The notes beneath the pieces are model-generated. The model was not told where the DNA came from. It made no database searches and was given only the letters and a program-made list of their open reading frames with translations. From the NCBI GenBank assembly GCA_002360555.1, contig DEQS01000017.1, forward strand, positions 1-64,000: a stretch of 64,000 nucleotides of DNA. Direction: 5' to 3'. The translations under genes and the position numbers were made by a program. Every line of letters starts with the position of its first letter. Within the stretch, counting starts at the first letter, position 1. Of the stretch, positions 44,030 to 52,989 are shown one piece after another. Source of the stretch: Chloracidobacterium sp. UBA3360. Lineage in GTDB: Bacteria; Acidobacteriota; Blastocatellia; Pyrinomonadales; Pyrinomonadaceae.

Positions 44030-45547
44030 ATGAATATCAAGTCAATACGCTTCGTCGTCACGATAACTTTACTCCTTTCGTTCAGCATTCAATTGTTTGC
44101 CCAAAGCAATCCTGCAGCAATTTCCGGCAAGCGGCAAAAGCGGATCATCGTCCGCAATGCCATGGTGGTTGACGGCAGCGGTAAGCCGGCGGCGGGGCCG
44201 ATGGATATTACGATCGAAAATGACGTTATCACGCGGATCGCTTCGTCAGGTCCAGCAAAAGCCGCCGCGGCAGATGAACTCGTCATCGATGCCACCGGAA
44301 AATATGTTCTGCCGGGCCTCATCAATCTTCACGGCCATACTCAGGACGAACGCGCCGGTGTGCCGCAGCCTGTTGAATATTGCACAAAGATGTGGCTCAT
44401 CAACGGCATCACGACCGTGCGTGACGCGTGGGCGTCGAAAAAGGTGCTTGGCTATCGCGATCAGATCGCGGCAGGCACGCTCGTTGGCCCAAGGATATTC
44501 GCATACGGCGGCTACTTTGATGCACCAACACCAGCGACCGCCGAGCAGGCCCGCCAGCGGGTTCGCGATCTAAAAGCCGCCGGATTTGACGGCATCAAAC
44601 TCTACACCATCGACCGCGATCTGATGGCGGCGATGATGGACGAGGCGAAAAAACAAGGCATGCGTGTGATGCATCACGTCGGCGTCGAGGAAACAAATGC
44701 TTGGGACGACATCAAATTTGGCACGACGAGCATCGAGCATTGGTACGGCATCCCCGACGCGGCGATCGAGAGCGGCAGGCAGAACTTTCCTTCGACATAC
44801 AATTACAATAACGAGGTCGATCGATTTCGCTACGCCGGCCGTCTCTGGCGGGAGGCAGATCCGGCAAATTTGGATAAGGTTCTCGATGCCATGGTCGCTG
44901 CAAATGTCGCTTGGGACCCGACGCTCGTCATATACGAAGCCTCTCGCGACCTACAACGGGCACAAACAAACCCTGCGTACGCCGATTATCTGCATCCCGT
45001 GCTCGAAGAATATTTCAAACCAAATCCGGACAATCACGGTTCGTATTTTATCGGCTGGTCATCAACCGACGAGACGTATTGGAAAGAAAACTACCGCATC
45101 TGGATGAAAGCCGTCTATGATTTTGAGGAAAAAGGCGGCCTCATCGGCACCGGCGAGGATGCCGGATTTATCTATCAGATGTACGGTTTCGGGCTGATCC
45201 GCGAACTTGAGCTGCATCAAGAGGCCGGATTTCATCCGCTGAAAGTGGTCCAACACGCGACATCGAACGGAGCAAAAATTCTTGGTAAAGAAGATACACT
45301 CGGCCGTATCCGCGTCGGGTACAAAGCCGACCTGATCGTCGTCAACGGCAATCCGCTTGAAAATTTTAAGGCGTTATATCCGACCGGCACGGATACTGTC
45401 CGCGACGGCAAGGTGGTTCGCGGCGGCGGGATCGAGTGGACCATCGCAAACGGAATCCCTTTTCACATCCCGACTCTATCGGCAGAGGTGCGTAAATTGG
45501 TCGCCGACGCTCGACTCTCAAAGTCCACAGCAAAACCGTCGAAATAG
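44030..45547 (+). CDS. Exported amidohydrolase (imidazolonepropionase-like family)
   Basis: A 505-residue protein with signal peptide (cleavage near LFAQS). Amidohydrolase barrel: VVDGSGKPAAGPMDI, metal motif LINLHGHTQDE, FDGIKLYT with the possible bridging Lys, MHHVGVEE, TTSIEHWYG, GTGEDAGF, and the ending GRIRVGYKADLIVVNGNPLE. Members of this group include exported dipeptidases and carboxypeptidases (prolidase-like) of unknown exact substrate. The first HxH reads HGH as expected. Weak ribosome site. Followed by a strong terminator. Confidence 0.88.
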   Translation: MNIKSIRFVVTITLLLSFSIQLFAQSNPAAISGKRQKRIIVRNAMVVDGSGKPAAGPMDITIENDVITRIASSGPAKAAAADELVIDATGKYVLPGLINLHGHTQDERAGVPQPVEYCTKMWLINGITTVRDAWASKKVLGYRDQIAAGTLVGPRIFAYGGYFDAPTPATAEQARQRVRDLKAAGFDGIKLYTIDRDLMAAMMDEAKKQGMRVMHHVGVEETNAWDDIKFGTTSIEHWYGIPDAAIESGRQNFPSTYNYNNEVDRFRYAGRLWREADPANLDKVLDAMVAANVAWDPTLVIYEASRDLQRAQTNPAYADYLHPVLEEYFKPNPDNHGSYFIGWSSTDETYWKENYRIWMKAVYDFEEKGGLIGTGEDAGFIYQMYGFGLIRELELHQEAGFHPLKVVQHATSNGAKILGKEDTLGRIRVGYKADLIVVNGNPLENFKALYPTGTDTVRDGKVVRGGGIEWTIANGIPFHIPTLSAEVRKLVADARLSKSTAKPSK

Positions 45548-45548
45548 A

Positions 45549-45586
45549 AAAAGCCCGACGTGCTCTCCCCTTCACGTCGGGCTTTT
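45549..45586. terminator. Bidirectional terminator
   Basis: AAAAGCCCGACGTG (45549-45562) pairs perfectly with CACGTCGGGCTTTT (45573-45586) around a 10-base loop. It serves the amidohydrolase on the plus strand and the glycine-zipper gene on the minus strand. Confidence 0.9.
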
Positions 45587-45631
45587 CCATAAATGGCCGA
45601 CGGTTCTCGCCAACGGCCAAACTTATAATTT

Positions 45632-46246
45632 TCAATAATCCAATACCGGCAGCACCACGTCTTTTTTCAGGACGATCTCAAATTCCTCGTCCCTTTGGAT
45701 CCGCACGTCTTTGCCTTTGCGAAAGAGTGCGACTCCGGTTCCCGCTCCGGCTCCAATACCTGCTCCAAGCAACGCACCGCTGCTCGATTTGGTAAATGAT
45801 CCGAGTACAGCTCCGGCAACCGTTCCACCAACGATGGTCAGCGCATTTGTCAGCGACGATGATCGGTACTCCAGCTTTTTGACTAGCTCGCCATCGATCT
45901 TTCTCGGCGTGGTCTTAAAAAGCCTGAGCGATTCGAAAACGACTTCAAGCCGTCCATTTGCCCCGCCCCATGCCGCCGCCGAAACGCTTGTCACTCGTCC
46001 CTCGATGACCGTACCAACCGGCAGAACGATCGTGTCGCGGATCATTAGGGGCTTTGCGACCGCCGTCGTAAAGGTGTCACCGACGCCCGCCACCTTTGAG
46101 CTAAGCTCGACATCCAACTTCAAACGTATCCGCGTCCCCGCCGGGATCTGATAGATCGAATCGGCCTGTGCCGCGGCCAATATTGAATTTGCAAATAGCA
46201 AGAACGAAACCGCTATCCCTCGAACCGCTGCCGTTTTGAAGTCCAT
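45632..46246 (-). CDS. Secreted glycine-zipper protein, paralogue of the gene at 3202
   Basis: 204 residues from the ATG at 46246, preceded by GGAGGG; the open frame to 46360 is rejected. Signal peptide (cleavage near LAAAQA). Beta-rich domain YQIPAGTRIRLKLDVELSS, VGDTFTTAVAKP and VLPVGTVIEGRVTSV, parallel to VDSGTVIRVRMN... VGQKFTTTVTEP... VIPTGSIVTGQV in the paralogue. Glycine zipper: VAGAVLGSF, then GAGIGAGAGTGVALF. The same order and spacing show common descent. An envelope role is likely; function unknown. Confidence 0.78.
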   Translation of the reverse strand: MDFKTAAVRGIAVSFLLFANSILAAAQADSIYQIPAGTRIRLKLDVELSSKVAGVGDTFTTAVAKPLMIRDTIVLPVGTVIEGRVTSVSAAAWGGANGRLEVVFESLRLFKTTPRKIDGELVKKLEYRSSSLTNALTIVGGTVAGAVLGSFTKSSSGALLGAGIGAGAGTGVALFRKGKDVRIQRDEEFEIVLKKDVVLPVLDY

Positions 46247-46330
46247 CAACACCCTCCGGCTCGCGCGGGCTTTTCGTCCACCCGCCAAGCAATAATGCAA
46301 TGCATGTGCCACTACAAAAAATAACGCTGC

Positions 46331-46363
46331 AAAAAAAGAAATGCCTTTATATGAAGGCATTTC
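46331..46363 (-). terminator. Terminator of the gene at 46450
   Basis: On the minus strand GAAATGCCTT, 6-base loop, AAGGCATTTC, then seven T (A-run 46331-46337). Confidence 0.85.
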
Positions 46364-46449
46364 TCGGGTAAAAGTTGTATCAGAGGGGCGATTTTTATCA
46401 CCGTATGGTTAGTTAATGCACGATATACGACACCGCCGACTGCCACTGC

Positions 46450-47028
46450 CTACTGAAGTATAGGGTGTCCGCCGCCTTTGCTATGGTCAGCCGTATCTAA
46501 ATAACGCTGGCGGTCATTGTGATATAGGACGAGGTGCTCGCCCTCGTAACGGACAACGTCGGAAACGCGGTTTAGATCCTTAGTGTGTTCGGCGATGACG
46601 AACCCGCACGGAGTGTACCCGATTACCATCCCCGCAGCGTAGATAAATCCGCCCTGGTCGTAAACTGAACCGGCGTATTGAGCAGCTCCGACGGCGATGT
46701 CTGGCGAATAATTGCCCTGACTGTCTTTGGTCCGGTCTGATTTAGCAATGAAAATCGAGTAATCGCTGTAATTTAACCGGCTGCGGTAATTATTCTTACG
46801 TGCAACGGCAAAAAGGTCGCTAAGGCCTTTGTCGATAGCTTTGAGCATAGCCGCAGAGGGTTTTGAAACGGCGTAGACATTTGCTCCCTTTGGCGTATTG
46901 ACCGAAACGCTAAAAGTGTCACCTGTCACATTTTGTGCCCTGTTTAGCAAAGCACGAGATTGGGCAGACGTCGTCAGGGCAAAAAGAGATACGGAAAATA
47001 TTGCGATAGATAGAAATTTGAGTTTCAT
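46450..47028 (-). CDS. Exported protein of unknown function
   Basis: About 192 residues from the ATG at 47028, preceded by GGAGG; signal peptide MKLKFLSIAIFSVSLFALTTSAQ. No family recognised. The mature protein has a globular alpha/beta look with KGANVYAVSKPS, NYSDYSIFIAKSD and, near the C-terminus, RYEGEHLVLYHNDRQRY, rich in His/Glu and possibly metal-binding (inference). It has its own terminator and lies 38 bases after the penicillin-acylase gene. Confidence 0.7.
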   Translation of the reverse strand: MKLKFLSIAIFSVSLFALTTSAQSRALLNRAQNVTGDTFSVSVNTPKGANVYAVSKPSAAMLKAIDKGLSDLFAVARKNNYRSRLNYSDYSIFIAKSDRTKDSQGNYSPDIAVGAAQYAGSVYDQGGFIYAAGMVIGYTPCGFVIAEHTKDLNRVSDVVRYEGEHLVLYHNDRQRYLDTADHSKGGGHPILQ

Positions 47029-47066
47029 GAGCGTAGCCTCCGCCAATGTAATGGCAATTGCTGTGC

Positions 47067-49250
47067 CTAATTGCCGGGTTTGTACGTCCGCTCCGTATGG
47101 CCCTTTAACTGCGACGGATAAAAATAGACATCGCGAAGGCTGCCGGTCGAATATCGAAGAGCTTGATCGTTAAAATGTTTTGATCTAACATCACCCGATT
47201 CGCCGCCGGCCGTAACTGCCTTGGCACGCACCGTTTTGCCAAACTCGACGACGGCGACAAAACTATTGCCGCTTGTGCCGTACCATTTTTTCGAACCGTT
47301 GTAGGGACGCGCTCCGAACGAGGCAAGCGAACCGAGATTGCCCGATGTAAATCCGACGGGGATGCTCGGAGCGGCGTCGTCAAAAGGATGCACGATATCG
47401 CCGGTTATGCGTTGAAATCGATTGATGTCGCCCCACGGCGTCTGCCATTTACCAAAATTCGCAGTTAATCTATTTGAAGCCGCCGAAAGAGCTTGCAGCA
47501 ATTGGTCGGGTGTTGCTTTGGTCGCGATGTAATCCTCAAACGACATTCCCGATCCCATCGCCGCTGCACCGATCTTTTTAATAATTTCATCTGCCCAAAA
47601 ATTTCCCAGCGATGTCGGCACCGACTCGACCGACCATCGCAGATCCCATTTTCTCAATTCCGCGATCTGTCCGGCCGATGCGGCCTTCATCGGATCAGAA
47701 GCGGGCAGAGCGTCCCAAGCCTTGACCAGTGCCGGGATCGTCGTCTCGAACCACGGCAGATAGCTGTCATAGGCAGCATCTCTCAGTGTTTCGAGTGTGA
47801 AGTCTTTTTTATCTTTCAAAACTCTGATGGCATGCAGGCCGCGTGCGGTCTCAACCCCGTTATCAACATATTTGGGAAAATCGGACTTTTTTAGGCTGCT
47901 CGGGCCGGCCGCCGACCATGGATGATTGTTGCTGTTATAGACCCAGCCGCTGCCCGGATTTTTAACATTTGGCAATTCATCGAAAGAGAGCAGGCCCTTC
48001 CAATCGGCAGCCGGATCACTGCCATCGACGGGTTTTGTCCAGTCAAACTTTGAATCACGACGGGGCACAAAATTTGGATGAAAATAAGCTGTATTACCGT
48101 CCGCATCAGCATAAAGCGTCGCGTTGGACGAGTTTGCCTGTAACTCCATCACCTTTTTGAACTCGCTATAGTTGTTTGCCTTTGTGCGCCCGTACGATTG
48201 CATCAGGGCTTTGACCGGCTCGTTCATCAGCCCGACCGAGATCCAATTATCGCCGATTGCACGCACGATCGGGCCGTGATGAGTGCGAAAGGTAGAGAAT
48301 TTGCGTTCCGTCATACCGGACGCGGTCTTAACCTTGACCAAAACTTCCCGCACGGTCATCGGGCGCTCCGCTGTGCCGTGTTTGTAGATCACTTTGCCGT
48401 CCTTTTGCTCGACCGTCTCTATCCACTCATCTATCCTGTCCGCCGCGCTCGTTGTATGCATCCAGCCACAATGCTCGTTAAAACCCTGATAGATAAAAAA
48501 TTGCCCCCAAGTCGAAGCCCCGTACGCGTTGAGACCCTCGCCGCTCGTCATTTGTAATTCCGAGCGGAAAAAGAACGACGTATGCGGATTTATCAGCAAC
48601 AACGCCTTTTTGTTTTTGGTGTTCGATGGTGAGATAGCAAAGCCGTTAGAACCTGTCGGCTCTTTGGTAAAATCGATCGGCTCGTTCGTTGCGACAAATC
48701 CTTTGTCGTAAAACGCCCGCAACTTGCCCAGATCGACCGATTCAATATCGCCGCCGATACTGCCCTCGCTAAAAGTGAGCGGCATCCATGGTTCGAATTT
48801 TGTGATAACCCGCGGTTTTACGCTTGGGTGCGTTGCAAGATAGTAGTTCAGGCCATCGGCCCATGCGTTCATCAATTTTCGCAACCACTCGGGGCTTTCG
48901 AGATACTGCCGTTTGATCTCTTGGTCGTCAATGAAGAGCCTCTGCCGCAGGTCGCTCCAGATAGCTTTTTCGCCCTCCGCCTCGGCAAGTCGGCCAATAG
49001 CGTTGAGATAGTTTGTCTCGATGCGGTTAAAATCATCCTCCGCCTGTGCATAGATCGCACCAAACACCGCGTCGGCATCAGTTTTACCGACAACGTGAGC
49101 GATACCCCAATCGTCTCGGGTGATGGTGACGTTGCGAGCCTGTTGGTGCCAGCGGCTGAGTTCGTTAGGATCGTTTTGGGCGAACGTAAGCGTTGCAAGA
49201 CACAACGCAACGGATATCAGGCAGATCGAGCGAAGAAAATATTTCAGCAT
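47067..49250 (-). CDS. Exported penicillin acylase family (Ntn) amidase
   Basis: 727 residues from the ATG at 49250, with GAGGTT upstream and a signal peptide ending TFAQN. The open frame runs on to 49370 through the tRNA-Leu gene, which is not protein. N-terminal nucleophile hydrolase: alpha part (about 25-185) with VTITRDDWGIAHVVGKTDADA and AQAEDDFNRIE; self-cleavage is expected before Ser201 in TGSNGFAISPS, which begins the beta chain; then LLINPHTSF and HTTSAADR. The family includes penicillin, cephalosporin and acyl-homoserine-lactone acylases; this one could cleave N-acyl amino acids or signals. Substrate not predictable. Confidence 0.9.
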   Translation of the reverse strand: MLKYFLRSICLISVALCLATLTFAQNDPNELSRWHQQARNVTITRDDWGIAHVVGKTDADAVFGAIYAQAEDDFNRIETNYLNAIGRLAEAEGEKAIWSDLRQRLFIDDQEIKRQYLESPEWLRKLMNAWADGLNYYLATHPSVKPRVITKFEPWMPLTFSEGSIGGDIESVDLGKLRAFYDKGFVATNEPIDFTKEPTGSNGFAISPSNTKNKKALLLINPHTSFFFRSELQMTSGEGLNAYGASTWGQFFIYQGFNEHCGWMHTTSAADRIDEWIETVEQKDGKVIYKHGTAERPMTVREVLVKVKTASGMTERKFSTFRTHHGPIVRAIGDNWISVGLMNEPVKALMQSYGRTKANNYSEFKKVMELQANSSNATLYADADGNTAYFHPNFVPRRDSKFDWTKPVDGSDPAADWKGLLSFDELPNVKNPGSGWVYNSNNHPWSAAGPSSLKKSDFPKYVDNGVETARGLHAIRVLKDKKDFTLETLRDAAYDSYLPWFETTIPALVKAWDALPASDPMKAASAGQIAELRKWDLRWSVESVPTSLGNFWADEIIKKIGAAAMGSGMSFEDYIATKATPDQLLQALSAASNRLTANFGKWQTPWGDINRFQRITGDIVHPFDDAAPSIPVGFTSGNLGSLASFGARPYNGSKKWYGTSGNSFVAVVEFGKTVRAKAVTAGGESGDVRSKHFNDQALRYSTGSLRDVYFYPSQLKGHTERTYKPGN

Positions 49251-49289
49251 CGTAACCTCAAAGCTCGTATTTTGAATTGAAAAAATTGA

Positions 49290-49376
49290 TGGTACTGGGG
49301 ACGGGAATCGAACCCGTACGACCCTAAGGTCACAGGATTTTAAGTCCTGGGCGTCTACCAATTCCGCCACCCCAGC
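49290..49376 (-). tRNA. trnL(uaa): tRNA-Leu (anticodon UAA), CCA encoded
   Basis: An 87-base class II tRNA. Acceptor GCTGGGG / CCCCAGT (a G-U pair at 1-72), discriminator A and encoded CCA (49290-49292). D arm GCGGAATTGGTAGACGC, anticodon stem CAGGA / TCCTG with loop CTTAAAA (anticodon at 49340-49342), long variable arm, T arm ACGGG TTCGATT CCCGT. A T-run follows (AATTTTTTC). Confidence 0.95.
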
Positions 49377-49541
49377 ACGATTTAAAAGATTAACACTCAG
49401 TTGGGAGGAGGGGAAGAGGGGAGAAGGGGAAAAGGCAACTAGACCGCCAAATTAACATATCTCCCGTACGCCTCTTCACCTCCTCTCCTGTTCCCACTGT
49501 TATTCGTGTATATTGAACTTAGGCGTTCACCGCCTGATCTT
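49377..49541. other. Intergenic purine/pyrimidine tract region
   Basis: Holds the upstream region of tRNA-Leu (minus) and of nfeD (plus). A 33-base pure-purine run (49403-49435) and a pyrimidine-rich stretch (49471-49495) are partly complementary and could fold back. I see no gene here. Confidence 0.5.
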
Positions 49542-50018
49542 ATGGAACAAATTACCTGGATATTGTGGCTCGTGTTGGCTGTCGGGCTGATCGTCGCTGA
49601 GATCTTTACGCTTGGGTTTGTGCTGTTGTGGTTTGGGATAGGGGCTTTGGCGGCGGCTCTTGTGGGTTTTACCGGGCTTGGGTTCGGGTGGCAATTTTTA
49701 ACGTTTGCGGTCGTCTCGGTGGTCCTTACGGCGATGTCGCGAACGATCTTTTCCAATTACTTTGCTCACGGCGAATCCGACCGGATGAAAATGGGCGTCG
49801 ATTCCCTTCCCGGAAAGGTCGGCACAGTCACGATAGCGAGCAAAGGAGCGCTAAACGAAGGTGCGGTAAAGGTATTTGGGTCAACCTGGACGGCATATCC
49901 GGTCGATGGTGACGAAACTCTAGTTGAGGGTGAAAAAGTTGAGGTTGTCGAGGTCAAGGGTTCGTCGATCTATGTAAAAAGAGTTACTAACGAACTGCCC
50001 GAATGGCGTCAGGAATAG
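49542..50018 (+). CDS. NfeD-like membrane protein
   Basis: 158 residues from the ATG at 49542. Two to three N-terminal membrane helices (ITWILWLVLAVGLIVAEIF, LLWFGIGALAAALVGF, FLTFAVVSVVLTAMS) and a C-terminal OB-fold domain (about 85-155, LPGKVGTVTIASKG, TWTAYPVDGDETLVEGEKV, KGSSIYVKRV). This is the short NfeD1b/YbbK-type layout; partners are usually SPFH/stomatin proteins, and none is adjacent here. Likely membrane quality control. Weak ribosome site. Confidence 0.9.
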   Translation: MEQITWILWLVLAVGLIVAEIFTLGFVLLWFGIGALAAALVGFTGLGFGWQFLTFAVVSVVLTAMSRTIFSNYFAHGESDRMKMGVDSLPGKVGTVTIASKGALNEGAVKVFGSTWTAYPVDGDETLVEGEKVEVVEVKGSSIYVKRVTNELPEWRQE

Positions 50019-50021
50019 GGC

Positions 50022-50627
50022 CTACCATTTCCTGCCTTTGTAATCGTCCATGTCGTAATCGCCGTCTTTATCAATATCAAAATGGTCTCCCTTTTGAGCT
50101 TTAAGATAATCGATCTCATATTTAGCCCCGCCGACCCGCTCCAAGACGCCGAGCTGCACTTTGTTGCAATCAAGCTCTTCGTTGATCATTACCTGCAAAG
50201 CGGCTTTCTTATCGGTCATTAGGTGAGCGTCGCCAAATTTTTTTCCCGTATCCTTGTATTTCTTTATGTGCGTCGTCTCATGAGCAAGCACGCTCGTAAG
50301 CCATTCGAGCGATGCGTCAAATGTCGCTTTGGCGATATCGATCGTCATTATGTCTTCATTAAAATTAGCTCCGCTTGCCTGATAAGCACGGATCTTGCCG
50401 ATCAGCGATTTCATCGTCGCATAGTCGTTTGGGGCTTTTGTTTTTAACAGATCGAAGGCTAACGTAATCTTTGCCTTGAACGCAGCCGGATCGATATGCT
50501 TCGCGTTCGTCTCGATGATAATGCCATCGAGTTTGAACTCAGATTGGGCGAACGTTGAGCCTAAAAACAAAAAGCCCGTTAAGATCAGTAACGGAACAAA
50601 TCTCAACGGCTTTTTTAGATAAAACAT
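50022..50627 (-). CDS. Exported HExxH metallopeptidase-like protein with Ca-loop tail
   Basis: 201 residues from the ATG at 50627. Signal peptide (FVPLLILTGFLFLGSTFAQ). Centre: SVLAHETTHIKKYKD, a zincin HExxH motif, with NEELDCNKVQLGVLE about 45 residues later supplying a candidate third Glu ligand (gluzincin pattern). C-terminus: DIDKDGDYDMDDYKG, a DxDxDG calcium-binding loop like EF-hand or dockerin loops. I do not recognise the family. It lies 16 bases downstream of the PP2C gene, same strand. Confidence 0.75.
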   Translation of the reverse strand: MFYLKKPLRFVPLLILTGFLFLGSTFAQSEFKLDGIIIETNAKHIDPAAFKAKITLAFDLLKTKAPNDYATMKSLIGKIRAYQASGANFNEDIMTIDIAKATFDASLEWLTSVLAHETTHIKKYKDTGKKFGDAHLMTDKKAALQVMINEELDCNKVQLGVLERVGGAKYEIDYLKAQKGDHFDIDKDGDYDMDDYKGRKW

Positions 50628-50643
50628 TTTCGTTTTGAAATTA

Positions 50644-51600
50644 TTAGACGATCTCTGCGGTATCTTCGTCATCATCTTCGATGCCCTGATCCGCAGTATC
50701 GTGGATGCCGCCAAGGTCGATCAGCTCCAGCTGCACCTGATCGTCGACCGGTTCGGCAAGGTCGTCGCCCGTAAATTTGGCAATAACAACTGTGATGTTG
50801 TCTTCGCCGCCATTGTCGTTGGCAAGTTTTACCAACTCGACACATGCATTTTGCAGCTCGTCGTAATTTTCTACGAGGATCCTCTGCATATCTCCCGCAG
50901 AGAGTTTATTGGACAATCCGTCGCTGCATAGCAAAAACACGTCGCCTCGACACGGAGTGATACGGACCGAAACCGGATAGATCTCGTTCTGGGCACCGAG
51001 AGCCTGCAGGATAACGTTTTTTAATGTGTGAGTTTCGGCCTCCTCGGGTGATATTTGCTGGGCGTCGATGAGCTGTTGGACGAGCGACTGATCCTTTGTG
51101 ACCTGATAGATCTTGCCCTTACGCACTAGATACGCGCGGCTGTCGCCGACCTGGATGATATCAGCCGCGGCGGGCGTCACGCCCATGCCCGTAAATGTCG
51201 CGCCCATGCCCTGAAATTGCGGGTCGGTGCGTCCTTGGTGATGGATAAGCTGGTTGGCAAAAACGGTTGCCTCGTGTAGACGTCCGATCAACTGATGGTC
51301 AAAATCACCGTCGCCAAGCGTGTCATCGACATCGTCATCGAGCAGCTTTTCGCTGACCGTTTCGACCGCCATCGTGCTGGCGACCTCACCCGCGAGGGCT
51401 CCGCCCATACCGTCGGACACGGCCATCACAACGCCGTTTTCATCGATCTCAAATTTCTGCGTCTCGATGACAAATTCGCCGTCCTCCTGATCGCTCGTCC
51501 AGACCTTGGCTCCGCCGATATTGAGCAAGAGATAATTGTCCTCATTGCCCTTACGGACGCGGCCGATGTGCGAGGTGGCATGTGTCTCAACAGTGAACAT
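50644..51600 (-). CDS. PP2C-family serine/threonine phosphatase
   Basis: 318 residues; metal-dependent phosphoprotein phosphatase of the Stp/PrpC type. Motifs: GRVRKGNEDNY (the conserved R, N, E, D), VMAVSDGMGGALAGEVAS, VGDSRAYLVRKGKIYQVTKD, VFLLCSDGLSNKL and NGGEDNITVVIAKF. The insertion near residues 30-50 (SDQEDGEFVIETQKFEID) and a highly acidic tail (IEDDDEDTAEIV) are extra. Cytoplasmic. No partner kinase in the window. Confidence 0.93.
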   Translation of the reverse strand: MFTVETHATSHIGRVRKGNEDNYLLLNIGGAKVWTSDQEDGEFVIETQKFEIDENGVVMAVSDGMGGALAGEVASTMAVETVSEKLLDDDVDDTLGDGDFDHQLIGRLHEATVFANQLIHHQGRTDPQFQGMGATFTGMGVTPAAADIIQVGDSRAYLVRKGKIYQVTKDQSLVQQLIDAQQISPEEAETHTLKNVILQALGAQNEIYPVSVRITPCRGDVFLLCSDGLSNKLSAGDMQRILVENYDELQNACVELVKLANDNGGEDNITVVIAKFTGDDLAEPVDDQVQLELIDLGGIHDTADQGIEDDDEDTAEIV

Positions 51601-51699
51601 AAATAATCAGTTTCAGATCTACGGTCCAAGAATCAGAGTCAACAAACAAATTACCACGAAACCAGCATAACTTGGAACTTTGAACTTGAAACTTTGCGG

Positions 51700-52836
51700 T
51701 TAGGCAAGCGCCTGATCGATGTCTTCGAGGATATCCTCAACGTCCTCGATCCCGACCGAGATACGTACCAGCCCGTCGGTGATCCCCAGTTTAGCACGCG
51801 TTTCCTCGGGCACGGACGCATGCGTCATCGACGCTGGATGCGAAATTAGGCTCTCGACCCCGCCGAGGCTTTCGCCGAGCGTGCATAACTTTACGCCCTC
51901 GAGCACCTTTCGGGCGTTATCGATTGAGCCGGTCTCAAACGACACCATCCCGCCAAAACCGCTTTGCTGACGCTTTGCCAGCTCGTGCTGCGGGTGCGAC
52001 GCGAGGCCCGGATAATATACTTTTTGCACGCCTGGATGCTCGGCCAGAAAATTTGCGATCACACGGCCGTTCTTGTCATGGGCTTCCATACGGACGGCAA
52101 GTGTTTTTGTGCCGCGAAGCACCAAAAACGAATCAAACGGCGAAAGAATAGCCCCGATGCCGTTCTGGACAAAGCCTATCCACTCGGCATCTTTTTCATC
52201 ATTTAACGCGACAAACCCACCGACGCTGTCCGAGTGGCCGTTAAGATATTTTGTGGTCGAATGTACAACTATATCGACACCGTGTTCGATCGGCCGCTGA
52301 AAATACGGCGACATAAATGTGTTGTCGCACACGACCTTGGCACCGTTTGCGTGTGCGAGATCGGACACGGCCTTGAGGTCGGTGAGTGTCATGATCGGGT
52401 TTGTCGGAGTTTCGACAAAGACCATTTTCGTGTTCGGCTTAAAGGCTTTTTCGAGATCGGCAATATTCGATGTATCGGCCAGATCAAATTCGACACCGTA
52501 ATCACGTAGGATGCGATTAAAGAGACGAAACGTCCCGCCGTATGTATTGTCGCCGAGGATAACGTGATCGCCGCCCTTAACGAGTTTGAGCGTCGCGTCG
52601 ATCGCAGACATGCCGGACGCAAACGCAAAGCCGTATTTTGCACCTTCGAGGGCCGCGATATTTTTCTCTAACGCCGAGCGCGTCGGGTTTTGAGTGCGGG
52701 CGTATTCGTAGCCGCCGGTCGGTTTACCGAGAGCCTCTTGCTTGTATGTAGATGTCTGATAGATCGGAACGCTGACGGCACCGGTTACCGGATCCGGTTC
52801 ATTGCCGGCGTGAATTGCTGTGGTCGAAAAGCCCAT
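51700..52836 (-). CDS. metB: Cystathionine gamma-synthase/lyase (PLP)
   Basis: 378 residues from the ATG at 52836 (AAGGAA upstream), the usual length; the open frame to 53217 is antisense to the LysR gene and rejected. Trans-sulfuration PLP enzyme: YQTSTYKQ, GYEYARTQNPTR, FASGMSAIDA, PTNPIMTLTDL, PLP-Lys in VVHSTTKYLNGHSD, and ESLGGVESLISHPASMTHAS. Synthase and lyase cannot be told apart with certainty by eye. A divergent LysR gene suggests regulation by sulfur status. Confidence 0.9.
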   Translation of the reverse strand: MGFSTTAIHAGNEPDPVTGAVSVPIYQTSTYKQEALGKPTGGYEYARTQNPTRSALEKNIAALEGAKYGFAFASGMSAIDATLKLVKGGDHVILGDNTYGGTFRLFNRILRDYGVEFDLADTSNIADLEKAFKPNTKMVFVETPTNPIMTLTDLKAVSDLAHANGAKVVCDNTFMSPYFQRPIEHGVDIVVHSTTKYLNGHSDSVGGFVALNDEKDAEWIGFVQNGIGAILSPFDSFLVLRGTKTLAVRMEAHDKNGRVIANFLAEHPGVQKVYYPGLASHPQHELAKRQQSGFGGMVSFETGSIDNARKVLEGVKLCTLGESLGGVESLISHPASMTHASVPEETRAKLGITDGLVRISVGIEDVEDILEDIDQALA

Positions 52837-52838
52837 AA

Positions 52839-52956
52839 AATCTATTAATTCCTTATAAAAAGACACTTTGATTTTATATCTTTTGTGACAAATAAACGAG
52901 TTTTCATCTCGAACTTTAAGCGTTAGCGGACGGGATCTCTGCGGGTCTAATAGATT
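52839..52956. promoter_or_regulatory. Paired inverted half-sites in the metB/lysR divergent region
   Basis: AATCTATTA (52839-52847), next to the metB start, is exactly inverted as TAATAGATT (52948-52956), about 34 bases before the lysR start. A TAATAT -10-like box (52978-52983) lies 6 bases before the lysR ATG. Operator function is inference. Confidence 0.35.
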
Positions 52957-52989
52957 TAATCGCATTATAACTTCTGCTAATATACCCTT

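Noticed and set aside
49251..49370. 40-residue N-terminal extension of the penicillin-acylase frame (MAELVDAQDLKS...)
   Set aside because: It is the translated tRNA-Leu gene, a common false start; the true ATG with ribosome site and signal peptide is at 49250.
52837..52989. SAM riboswitch upstream of metB
   Set aside because: No conserved SAM-I/II core or strong pairing visible in the 153 bases.
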